Positions 1 to 5,955 are shown, counted from the first letter of the stretch. The stretch is 6,048 nt of DNA from JBJFGR01 sp051892875 (GCA_051892875.1 JBJFGR010000144.1:1-6048); one strand, 5' to 3'. Made by a program: numbers and translations. The notes: generated from the sequence alone by a model not told the origin.

Positions 1-44
1 TTTTAGATATTATAAACTATTTATATATTTAATAAAACTGTTAT

Positions 45-128
45 TTACCCATTTTTATCGGAATTAGCTAGTTCAAATATTGTATTTATTTCTCTCATTA
101 CCACATTATCAATCTTTACTGAATCCAT
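45..128 (-). CDS. possible 27-aa small ORF downstream of apt, in frame with it
   Basis: A 27-codon frame (ATG at 128-126, TAA at 47-45) begins three sense codons (TTG ATT AAG) after the apt TAA and lies in the same frame. The product would be charged and hydrophilic and would end in NSDKNG. I do not recognise it, and no good Shine-Dalgarno sequence precedes the ATG. It could be a chance frame, a very small gene, or a readthrough tail. Readthrough is unlikely because Apt proteins of this type normally end at FPGH, and TAA followed by T is an efficient terminator context. The rest of positions 1-137 shows no other gene and no clear terminator for apt. Confidence 0.15.
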   Translation of the reverse strand: MDSVKIDNVVMREINTIFELANSDKNG

Positions 129-137
129 CTTAATCAA

Positions 138-680
138 TTAATGACCTGGAAAATCAAGCACAGAAACACATTTCAATTTATATTCTTTTTCTATACGTGA
201 TTCACCACCTAAATCAGGTAATGAAATTGCAAAAGCACACCCTTCTATACTACCACCACATTTCTTAACTAATTTTATAGTTGCATCTATAGTTCCACCA
301 GTAGCTATTAAATCATCCACTATTAATACTCTATCGTTTGAAGAAATAGCATCTTTATGAATTTCTAAAACATTCTCACCATATTCTAAAGTATAAGATT
401 CAGAATAAACTTCACGTGGTAATTTTCCCTTCTTTCTAACCAAAACAAAGCCACAGTTTAATTTTGAAGCTACTGCAGCACCAAAAACAAAACCTCTTGC
501 TTCTGTTGCAGCAACTTTTGTAATACCAGCATCTAGAAATTCTCTTGCTAAAACATCTATCATTAATGGAAATGCTTTGGGATGTTCACATAAGGAAGTT
601 ATATCTCTAAACAAAATACCAGGCTTCGGAAAATCAGGAATAGATTTTACACATGACTTTAAAAATTCAATTTGATTCAT
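138..680 (-). CDS. apt: adenine phosphoribosyltransferase
   Basis: Apt is a cytoplasmic type I phosphoribosyltransferase. It joins adenine to PRPP, giving AMP and pyrophosphate in purine salvage. The 180 residues match the usual length of about 180. Visible signatures are FPKPGILFRDIT (residues 17-28), the EARGF segment (60-64), the RKKGKLPR loop (82-89), the flexible hood with LEYG (98-101), and the PRPP-binding motif VLIVDDLIATGGT (118-130). The DLGGE segment (156-160) and the terminal FPGH (177-180) match the E. coli enzyme as I remember it, supporting a gammaproteobacterial host. The start is supported by GGAG on the minus strand at 691-688, seven bases before the ATG, and by a TATAAT at 714-709. 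The gene diverges from the HAD phosphatase at 1054 and appears monocistronic here. No key residue is missing. Confidence 0.97.
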   Translation of the reverse strand: MNQIEFLKSCVKSIPDFPKPGILFRDITSLCEHPKAFPLMIDVLAREFLDAGITKVAATEARGFVFGAAVASKLNCGFVLVRKKGKLPREVYSESYTLEYGENVLEIHKDAISSNDRVLIVDDLIATGGTIDATIKLVKKCGGSIEGCAFAISLPDLGGESRIEKEYKLKCVSVLDFPGH

Positions 681-708
681 ATACTATCTCCATAATCAAA
701 CTTTGATA

Positions 709-714
709 ATTATA
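709..714 (-). promoter_or_regulatory. candidate -10 element of the apt promoter
   Basis: A perfect TATAAT reads on the minus strand, preceded directly by TG, about 28 bases upstream of the apt ATG. Transcription would start near 702 and leave a leader of about 20 bases containing the GGAG ribosome binding site (691-688). The region 17 bases upstream (TTTTAT) is only a weak -35. In DNA this AT-rich a TATAAT alone is weak evidence, but its placement directly ahead of the gene is good. Confidence 0.45.
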
Positions 715-944
715 CAAAAATTATTTTTCAAATAAAACACTAATAAATCCTTCTTAACAAAAATAAAAATCTTGTCTATGTTACCCAATGTTGTTAATCT
801 TGTATATGTACTGCTTTTAAATTACACTGTACGTTAAGCCTTTGAGTTATATATTAAATATCTCAAAAAAATACCTAAAAGTGGAAAATGACCAAAAATT
901 TTAAGAATTTAAATAACTTAACCACATAGAAGTTACATCAATAA

Positions 945-960
945 TTTAGGGCAACCTAAA
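945..960 (+). other. 6-bp hairpin with GNRA (GCAA) tetraloop
   Basis: TTTAGG (945-950) and CCTAAA (955-960) pair perfectly around GCAA, a stable GNRA tetraloop in RNA. Only a moderately T-rich stretch (CAAATTCTTTTATATT) follows, so it is not a convincing terminator. It lies about 35 bases upstream of the candidate phosphatase -10, so it would not be in that transcript if the promoter call is right. It may belong to an unrecognised small RNA or be chance. Confidence 0.3.
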
Positions 961-993
961 CAAATTCTTTTATATTAAATCATTAAACTTTTG

Positions 994-999
994 TATAAT
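994..999 (+). promoter_or_regulatory. candidate -10 element for the HAD phosphatase gene
   Basis: A perfect TATAAT sits 54 bases upstream of the ATG at 1054, directly preceded by TTTTG. The TTTTGTATAAT core is the same as in the apt promoter. The sequence 17 bases upstream (TATATT, 971-976) is a poor -35. The leader would be about 48 bases long and would include the AGG at 1040-1042 that serves as ribosome binding site. Confidence 0.4.
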
Positions 1000-1053
1000 A
1001 AACTTAAGCATAAATTGTTTTAGACTATTATTCAATTCTAGGTATTTTTTATT

Positions 1054-1728
1054 ATGTCCAACACCACTGTAAATTATGATGGCATACTGTTCGATTTGGA
1101 TGGAACTATACTAGATACAGCTTTAGATTTAGCATCAGCTACTAATCACGTACTATCAAAATTTAATATTCCACCAATTTCTGACAAAAAAGCAAAAATG
1201 TACGCCTCTGACGGTATGCAAGCCCTAATCAAATCAGGAATAAATCCTGATAAATGGGATTCTTTTGATTTTAAATCAATGAAATGCGATTTCATAAAAT
1301 ACTATCATGATCACATCGCAGATCGAACTTGTTATTTTGATGGTATGAAAAATGTAATTTCAACACTTCAAGAATTAAATGTTCCTATAGCCATCGTAAC
1401 AAATAAACCAGATAATTTAACCCATAAAGTTCTTCAAAAATTTGAAGAATTAAAAAAGATTCAGGTTGTTATAGGTCCTAACCTACTAACTGTTTCAAAA
1501 CCAGATCCTCTACCACTTTTGTACGCATGTAAAGAATTAAATGTAAACCCTAACAAATGTATATATGTTGGAGATCATTTTCGTGATATTGAAGCAGGAC
1601 ATAATGCGAATATGAAAACAATTTTAGCGGTATGGGGATATATACACCCCAAAGATAACATAGACTCTTTTAACGCCGATTATATTGCTCACACCCCAAA
1701 AGATATTTTAAAAATTATAAGTCTCTAA
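1054..1728 (+). CDS. HAD-IA family phosphatase, Gph / MupP-like
   Basis: This is a cytoplasmic haloacid-dehalogenase-type phosphatase of 224 residues, usual for phosphoglycolate phosphatases. Motif I is FDLDGT, with nucleophile Asp14 and acid/base Asp16. An alpha-helical cap follows (about residues 20-90). Motif II is VTNK (Thr116), motif III is SKPDP (Lys149), and motif IV is GDHFRDIEAG (Asp174, Asp178), which binds magnesium. The family fits 2-phosphoglycolate phosphatase (Gph). The C-terminal features (SKPDP followed by ACKELN, GDxxRDIxxG, WGYIHPKDN) also recall, from memory, the Pseudomonas MurNAc-6-phosphate phosphatase MupP of peptidoglycan recycling. Substrate cannot be settled from sequence alone, so I give no symbol. 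The ribosome binding site is a modest AGG (1040-1042), 11 bases before the ATG. The gene seems to stand alone: a 254-base gap with possible terminator hairpins separates it from metE. Confidence 0.88.
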   Translation: MSNTTVNYDGILFDLDGTILDTALDLASATNHVLSKFNIPPISDKKAKMYASDGMQALIKSGINPDKWDSFDFKSMKCDFIKYYHDHIADRTCYFDGMKNVISTLQELNVPIAIVTNKPDNLTHKVLQKFEELKKIQVVIGPNLLTVSKPDPLPLLYACKELNVNPNKCIYVGDHFRDIEAGHNANMKTILAVWGYIHPKDNIDSFNADYIAHTPKDILKIISL

Positions 1729-1764
1729 CTACTCAATAGTACAACAGTACTCCCTAATGTTATG

Positions 1765-1785
1765 GTTATAGTTATTAACTATAAC
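1765..1785. repeat. perfect 21-base palindrome in the phosphatase-metE gap
   Basis: GTTATAGTTA (1765-1774) is the exact reverse complement of TAACTATAAC (1776-1785) around a single T. As RNA it would fold into an 8-bp stem with a 5-base loop. It begins 37 bases after the phosphatase stop and is followed by TATATATAAAAATTT rather than a pure T-run. It may be a dyad operator or part of a terminator region. A 5-bp hairpin (AGTAC/GTACT, 1738-1751) lies just before it. Confidence 0.4.
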
Positions 1786-1800
1786 TATATATAAAAATTT

Positions 1801-1823
1801 AGTATTTTACATAAAATACTTTT
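1801..1823 (+). terminator. candidate weak intrinsic terminator after the HAD phosphatase
   Basis: AGTATTTT (1801-1808) and AAAATACT (1813-1820) form a perfect 8-bp stem with loop ACAT, and a T-run (1820-1823) follows at once. The stem is AT-rich and the T-run short, so it would be a weak terminator. Together with the palindrome 16 bases upstream it could end the phosphatase transcript before metE. Confidence 0.4.
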
Positions 1824-1842
1824 CAAATTAAACTGCACACAT

Positions 1843-1870
1843 CTTTTAAAGAATTTTAAAAGCTTTTAAA
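1843..1870 (+). promoter_or_regulatory. overlapping alternative hairpins in the metE leader
   Basis: CTTTTAAA (1843-1850), its complement TTTAAAAG (1855-1862) and a second CTTTTAAA (1863-1870) lie in a row. The middle element can pair with either neighbour, giving an 8-bp stem with GAAT loop or a direct 16-base palindrome. A further copy lies at 1956-1963, ten bases before the metE AGGA. This could be an operator array or an RNA switch, but AT-rich sequence makes such repeats easier by chance. A possible metE -10 (TATTAT, 1923-1928) has no good -35. I see no cobalamin or SAM riboswitch core, no MetJ box, no MetR-type TGAA-N5-TTCA and no methionine-rich leader peptide in 1729-1982. Confidence 0.3.
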
Positions 1871-1982
1871 TATAACACTTTACTCTCTATAACAAAATTA
1901 TTTTTTAGTTATAGAAAAAAGTTATTATACATTATTAAAACAACCCAAAAGTACACTTTTAAATTAATATTTAGGATTTTTT

Positions 1983-4262
1983 ATGTCAACATCAGTTATT
2001 GGTTATCCTCGTATAGGTAGCTTAAGAGAATTAAAATTAGGATTAGAAGCTTACTTTGCAAATAAAAAAACAGAAGATGAAATAAAAGAGCTTGCAAAAA
2101 GTTTAAGAAGTACTCATCTAGAATCTCAAAAACAAAATCATATTGATTTCATATCAAGTAATGATTTTTCATTTTATGATAATACATTAGATACAGCTGT
2201 GCTTTTAAACGTTGTACCTAAACGTTATCAGGATTTAAATCTAAGCCCTTTTGAAACTTATTTCGCTATAGCTAGGGGCTATCAAGGTGATAAAGGTAAT
2301 GTAAAAGCCTTACCAATGAAAAAATGGTTTAATACTAACTACCATTACATTGTTCCTGAATTTGAAGACACTACCAATGTAAAATTAGTAGGCTCAAAAC
2401 CTTTTGATGAATATTTAGAAGCTAAAAAATTAGATATAGAAACAAAACCTGTTATTGTTGGACCTTTTACATTTTTAAAGCTATTGAGATTTACTGGCAA
2501 TAAATCATTATCAGACAACTCTGTAATCACATCTTTTATAGATGCCTATAAAGATATCATAAAAAAATTCAATGAAATTGGCGTAAAATGGGCTCAATTT
2601 GATGAACCTTATTTAGTTCATGATTTATCATCAGAAGATATTAAATTATTCACTAATTTATATACTAATCTATTAGAATGTAAAGGTAATATAAAGGTAT
2701 TATTACAAACATATTTTGGTGATGTTCGAGACATTTATCCTAATTTACTACAATTAAACTTTGATGGTATAGGAATTGATTTTATAGAAGGCAGAAAATC
2801 ATTAGAATTAGTTACATCATATGATTTTCCAAAAAATAAATTACTATTTGCAGGTGTGGTAAACGGAAAAAATATTTGGAAGAACGACTATTCTCAAACC
2901 TTGTCTATTCTAAATACTTTAAAAAATAAGGGTATTAACGTTGTTATTTCTACATCTTGTTCCTTACTACATTCCCCATATACATTAGCAAATGAAGAAA
3001 AACTTCCTCAAAATATAAAAAAACATTTTGCTTTTGCATATGAAAAATTACAAGAACTTGATGAATTAAATAAAATTTTTGCAAGTAAAGACCAGTTAAA
3101 TGAACCTCTTTTTATAGCAAATCAAAAAGTTATAAATTCAGATAGAAATGCTTCTAATAATGATGTAAAAAATAGAATTAAAAACATTACAGATAAAGAC
3201 TTCTCTAGAGTTCCTTCATTCGAAGAACGTGAAAGAATTCAGAAAGAAGTTTTTAAATTACCATTATATCCGACAACGACCATTGGTTCTTTTCCACAAA
3301 CTTCAGATGTTCGTAAATATAGAGCCAATTACAAAAATGGAGAAATCTCAAAAGATGAATACATTTCATTTAATAAACAAAAGATTCAAGAATGTATAAA
3401 ACTTCAAGAAGAATTGGGATTCGACGTTCTTGTTCATGGCGAATATGAACGAAATGATATGGTTGAATATTTTGGTCAAAACTTATCTGGATACCTATTT
3501 ACTCAAAAAGGCTGGGTTCAATCATATGGTACTCGTTGCGTAAAACCACCTATCATTTGGGGAGATATTTATAGAAATAGCCCTATAACTGTTAAATGGA
3601 GTGAATTTGCACAATCACAAACAGAAAAACTAGTAAAAGGTATGCTTACAGGTCCTGTAACTATTTTAAATTGGTCTTTCCCTAGAGTTGATATTTCTTT
3701 AAAAGAAATGACTTTGCAATTAGCATTAGCTTTAAGAGATGAAGTACTTGACTTAGAATCTAGTGGTATAAAAATAATTCAAATAGATGAAGCTGCACTT
3801 CGTGAAAAACTACCATTACGCAAATCTGATTGGAATTCTGAGTATTTAGATTGGGCAATTCCTGCATTTAGATTAGTACATAGTGGTGTAAAAGCTGAAA
3901 CGCAAATACACACTCATATGTGTTACAGTGAATTTACAGATATTATTAAACAAATAGATGATATGGATGCGGATGTAATTTCATTTGAAGCTTCAAGATC
4001 TGATTTATTAATCCTTGATTCTTTGAAAGATAACAACTTTAAAACTCAAGTAGGTCCCGGAGTATATGATATTCATTCACCTAGAGTGCCGTCAGTAAAT
4101 GAAATAAAAGAAACTTTACATAATATTTTATCAAAAGTTTCACCCCAAAAACTTTGGATTAATCCTGACTGTGGTCTTAAAACTCGCGGTGAACCAGAAG
4201 TAAAATTAAGCTTAAAAAATTTAATACAAGCAGCTACGGAATTAAGAAATGAATACAAGTGA
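1983..4262 (+). CDS. metE: cobalamin-independent methionine synthase
   Basis: MetE transfers the methyl group of 5-methyltetrahydropteroyltri-L-glutamate to homocysteine, the last step of methionine synthesis, without vitamin B12. It acts in the cytoplasm. The 759 residues match the family (E. coli 753). The N-terminal barrel starts with GYPRIGSLRELK. The catalytic barrel has the homocysteine-binding IGS (434-436) in IGSFPQT, Glu487 in HGEYERNDMVEYFG, and Asp602 in QIDEAALRE. All four zinc ligands are present: His645 and Cys647 (HTHMCYSEF), Glu669 (FEASRSD) and Cys730 (NPDCGLKTR). The likely proton donor is His698 (DIHSPR). These align with E. coli His641, Cys643, Glu665, Cys726 and His694. 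AGGA at 1973-1976, six bases before the ATG, supports the start. The 3' end overlaps metF by 14 bases. The gene is intact and should be active. Confidence 0.98.
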   Translation: MSTSVIGYPRIGSLRELKLGLEAYFANKKTEDEIKELAKSLRSTHLESQKQNHIDFISSNDFSFYDNTLDTAVLLNVVPKRYQDLNLSPFETYFAIARGYQGDKGNVKALPMKKWFNTNYHYIVPEFEDTTNVKLVGSKPFDEYLEAKKLDIETKPVIVGPFTFLKLLRFTGNKSLSDNSVITSFIDAYKDIIKKFNEIGVKWAQFDEPYLVHDLSSEDIKLFTNLYTNLLECKGNIKVLLQTYFGDVRDIYPNLLQLNFDGIGIDFIEGRKSLELVTSYDFPKNKLLFAGVVNGKNIWKNDYSQTLSILNTLKNKGINVVISTSCSLLHSPYTLANEEKLPQNIKKHFAFAYEKLQELDELNKIFASKDQLNEPLFIANQKVINSDRNASNNDVKNRIKNITDKDFSRVPSFEERERIQKEVFKLPLYPTTTIGSFPQTSDVRKYRANYKNGEISKDEYISFNKQKIQECIKLQEELGFDVLVHGEYERNDMVEYFGQNLSGYLFTQKGWVQSYGTRCVKPPIIWGDIYRNSPITVKWSEFAQSQTEKLVKGMLTGPVTILNWSFPRVDISLKEMTLQLALALRDEVLDLESSGIKIIQIDEAALREKLPLRKSDWNSEYLDWAIPAFRLVHSGVKAETQIHTHMCYSEFTDIIKQIDDMDADVISFEASRSDLLILDSLKDNNFKTQVGPGVYDIHSPRVPSVNEIKETLHNILSKVSPQKLWINPDCGLKTRGEPEVKLSLKNLIQAATELRNEYK

Positions 4263-5112
4263 TTTATTTAATAATAAAACTGTATTTTCATTTGAAGTCT
4301 TCCCTTCAAAAAGGGAAGATTCCTTTGAAACTATTGAAAAAACATTTAAAGAATTAAAAGAACTAAATCCTGATTTTATAAGTGTTACTTATGGTGCAGG
4401 CGGTAGCGATAATGTTAATATGACCGCAAAAATTGCTGAAATATTAATAAATAAATATAACATTACTACTGTTGCACATTTAACAGGTATTGGTTTAACT
4501 AAAGAAAAAGCAAAAGAAATTATCGATAAACTCTTAGAAATTGGAGTAAAAAATATTCTTGCTCTTAGAGGTGATTATAGAAAAGATTTACCTATGATAG
4601 ATTTTAAATATGCTCAAGATTTGGTTTCTTTTATAAAAAAGAACTATCCTAATATTAATGTTATTGGTGCTTGCTATCCTGAAGTTCATGTAGAATCTCC
4701 TAATTTAGAAACAGATATAATACACCTAAAAGAAAAAGTTAACGCTGGAACAAGTCAACTCATATCTCAATTATTTTTTGAGAACAATTGTTTTTACAAC
4801 TTTTTAGAAAAATGTAAAAAACAAAATATAAATGTACCTATTCAAGCTGGTATTATGCCTGTTATAAACAAAAAACAAATAGAACGTATTGTTACCATGT
4901 GTGGTGCTCATCTCCCCTCTAAATTATGCAAGATATTAAGCAAGTATGAAAATAATCCTGAATCTTTGACAGAAGCTGGTATTGATTATGCAGTTGAACA
5001 AATTATAGACTTAATTAATCATAAGGTAGATGGTATTCATCTTTACACAATGAATAATCCAAAAGTTGCTGCAACAATAACCAATAAAATAAAAAATTTA
5101 TTTATAAAATAA
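4249..5112 (+). CDS. metF: 5,10-methylenetetrahydrofolate reductase
   Basis: MetF is the FAD enzyme that reduces 5,10-methylene- to 5-methyl-tetrahydrofolate, the methyl donor used by MetE. It has 287 residues (E. coli 296) and is a single TIM barrel without the regulatory domain of eukaryotic MTHFR. Visible motifs are FSFEVFPSK with catalytic Glu16, SVTYGAGGS (45-53), AHLTG (76-80), LALRGD with Asp109, CYPEVH (143-148) and ISQLFFEN with Gln175. AGIMPVINKKQIERI and IHLYTMNNP follow. These last two resemble Firmicutes MetF more than the E. coli type. The ATG lies inside the end of metE, overlapping by 14 bases, with GGA at 4238-4240 as likely ribosome binding site, so translation is probably coupled. 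A 9-bp hairpin lies 47 bases into the gene. Confidence 0.97.
   Translation: MNTSDLFNNKTVFSFEVFPSKREDSFETIEKTFKELKELNPDFISVTYGAGGSDNVNMTAKIAEILINKYNITTVAHLTGIGLTKEKAKEIIDKLLEIGVKNILALRGDYRKDLPMIDFKYAQDLVSFIKKNYPNINVIGACYPEVHVESPNLETDIIHLKEKVNAGTSQLISQLFFENNCFYNFLEKCKKQNINVPIQAGIMPVINKKQIERIVTMCGAHLPSKLCKILSKYENNPESLTEAGIDYAVEQIIDLINHKVDGIHLYTMNNPKVAATITNKIKNLFIK
4298..4319 (+). other. strong hairpin inside the 5' coding part of metF
   Basis: TCTTCCCTT (4298-4306) and AAGGGAAGA (4311-4319) form a perfect 9-bp stem around CAAA. A G-U pair (4297/4320) and an A-U pair (4296/4321) extend it. After an internal loop, TTTCA (4286-4290) can pair with TGAAA (4326-4330). It is among the most GC-containing stems I can see in the window, and it falls where the first ribosomes on metF would meet it. 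No T-run follows, so it is not an intrinsic terminator. Confidence 0.5.
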
Positions 5113-5138
5113 AACATTAATCATATAAATAAAAATAA

Positions 5139-5177
5139 AAGCTTATTTCAAGAAAATAAAATTCTTAAAAAAAGCTT
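5139..5177. repeat. 39-base imperfect inverted repeat between metF and the Sel1 gene
   Basis: The arms pair as AAGCTT/AAGCTT, then TTT/AAA and AAGAA/TTCTT, separated by two A-containing mismatches: 14 base pairs closing a 7-base loop (5155-5161). On the plus strand the 3' flank is A-rich, so it is not a standard terminator for metF. On the minus strand it is followed by TTTTATTTTTATTT, which would suit a terminator of antisense transcription. It ends 14 bases before the TG of the Sel1 extended -10 and so covers the -35 region, where an operator could act. The 123-base gap has no other clear terminator. Confidence 0.4.
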
Positions 5178-5191
5178 AAAAAATTCAAAAA

Positions 5192-5212
5192 TGATATAAT
5201 CGCGGGTACGGG
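5192..5212 (+). promoter_or_regulatory. extended -10 promoter with GC-rich discriminator for the Sel1 gene
   Basis: TGATATAAT (5192-5200) is a perfect extended -10 (TGn plus TATAAT). It is followed directly by CGCGGGTACGGG (5201-5212), ten of twelve bases G or C in a very AT-rich setting. Extended -10 promoters can work without a good -35, and none is evident here. Transcription would begin near 5207, about 30 bases before the ATG. GC-rich discriminators are the known hallmark of promoters repressed by ppGpp/DksA in gammaproteobacteria; applying that here is inference. Confidence 0.6.
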
Positions 5213-5235
5213 ATTTATAAAAAAAAGATATTATT

Positions 5236-5955
5236 ATGAACAAACTGTACCTTACTATATTACTATGTGTAATTTCATCTGCCTCGTTGGCAAATGAATC
5301 TATGATTAATACAACGACCCAAGAATATATATCTATTAAAAGCTGTATGCATGATGGAGTAAATCCTACTCTTTGTGCTAATGCTTTTAATAACCAAAGT
5401 TATACCTCTTTTATTTCAATTGGTAATTATTATGAAAAAAATAAACTAGACTATAATAAAGCATTTTTATATTACCAAAAAGCAGCCTCTCTTGGTTCTC
5501 AAGAAGCACAATATAAAATTGGAATAGAATATTTAAAAGGTTATAAAGTAAAAAAAGATATTAAAAAAGGAATCAAATGGTTAGTCGTATCTGCAAAGAA
5601 TAAAAATATAGATTCTCAATATACTCTAGGTAATATTTACGCAGATGGTAGCTATGTTCCTGTAAATAATAAAAAAGCTTTATATTGGTATAAAAAAGCA
5701 GCCTCTAATGGTCACAGATCTGCAAACTATGCATACAGAAATTTAGAAACCCAATTAGAAGAAACTCGTAATAACCAAATGACTAACACAAAAGATATTA
5801 AAGGAAACCGCCTAAAAATATCTTCAAATAGAGGTTTTTTATATCATATAGCATCCGTATTAATCGGAATAATGCTACTTAGCTGTGTTTTTCTTTTAAT
5901 AAGAAGTTTTATCAAAAGCTCTGAAAATATTAAAAGTTCTAAAACTGTAAAATAA
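5236..5955 (+). CDS. Sel1-repeat protein, exported, with C-terminal membrane anchor
   Basis: This 239-residue protein has a signal peptide (MNK, a hydrophobic core at 4-16, and a likely signal peptidase I site after SLA, residues 17-19). Three tandem 36-residue Sel1 (TPR-like) repeats follow at about 58-90, 91-126 and 127-162, with the usual G-x-x-Y and W/Y-x-x-K/S-A-A patterns. A polar linker leads to one membrane segment (about 203-224) and a short basic tail (KSSENIKSSKTVK). The repeats should therefore face the periplasm, with the tail in the cytoplasm. Cys37 and Cys47 are the only cysteines outside the hydrophobic segments and could form a disulfide. Sel1 domains bind proteins; the partner here is unknown. 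The start lacks a good ribosome binding site (AAAAGATATT only). It has its own promoter and a possible IS end 25 bases downstream. Confidence 0.85.
   Translation: MNKLYLTILLCVISSASLANESMINTTTQEYISIKSCMHDGVNPTLCANAFNNQSYTSFISIGNYYEKNKLDYNKAFLYYQKAASLGSQEAQYKIGIEYLKGYKVKKDIKKGIKWLVVSAKNKNIDSQYTLGNIYADGSYVPVNNKKALYWYKKAASNGHRSANYAYRNLETQLEETRNNQMTNTKDIKGNRLKISSNRGFLYHIASVLIGIMLLSCVFLLIRSFIKSSENIKSSKTVK
5477..5706 (+). repeat. Sel1-repeat coding units with a conserved 14-mer
   Basis: AAAAAGCAGCCTCT occurs at 5477-5490 and 5693-5706, exactly 216 bases (two 36-codon units) apart. Both copies encode KAAS at the end of a Sel1 repeat. The middle unit has diverged at this point (VVSAKN). The direct repeat reflects internal duplication of the Sel1 unit. 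Confidence 0.6.

Larger units (their letters stand above)
681..1053. other. divergent intergenic region between apt and the HAD phosphatase
   Basis: These 373 bases contain no reading frame above about 15 codons in the frames I checked. They hold a candidate apt promoter at the left end and a candidate phosphatase promoter at 994-999. Between them lie a hairpin with a GCAA loop (945-960), an imperfect inverted repeat TTTGAG/CTCAAA (841-846 with 862-867), and CTTTTAAATTA at 814-824, an 11-mer that recurs upstream of metE at 1956-1966. I see no tRNA, no riboswitch core and no clear terminator. The region is longer than two back-to-back promoters need, so an operator or small RNA is possible but unproven. 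Confidence 0.6.

Noticed and set aside
841..867. Inverted repeat TTTGAG/CTCAAA as a terminator
   Set aside because: Only six pairs plus three after a mismatch, and no T-run follows on either strand.
1762..1794. Ten-codon leader peptide (MVIVINYNYI)
   Set aside because: No ribosome binding site, no methionine run, and it is simply the coding view of the 1765-1785 palindrome.
1729..1982. Cobalamin or SAM riboswitch, MetJ box or MetR site before metE
   Set aside because: I looked for conserved cores, AGACGTCT-like boxes and TGAA-N5-TTCA and saw none; the leader is almost entirely A and T.
2345..2530. 61-codon open frame on the minus strand inside metE
   Set aside because: It lies wholly antisense to a conserved part of metE and has no recognisable motif; a shadow of the real gene.
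4073..4258. 61-codon open frame on the minus strand at the end of metE
   Set aside because: Antisense to the zinc-ligand region (Cys730) of metE; its openness follows from the metE codons.
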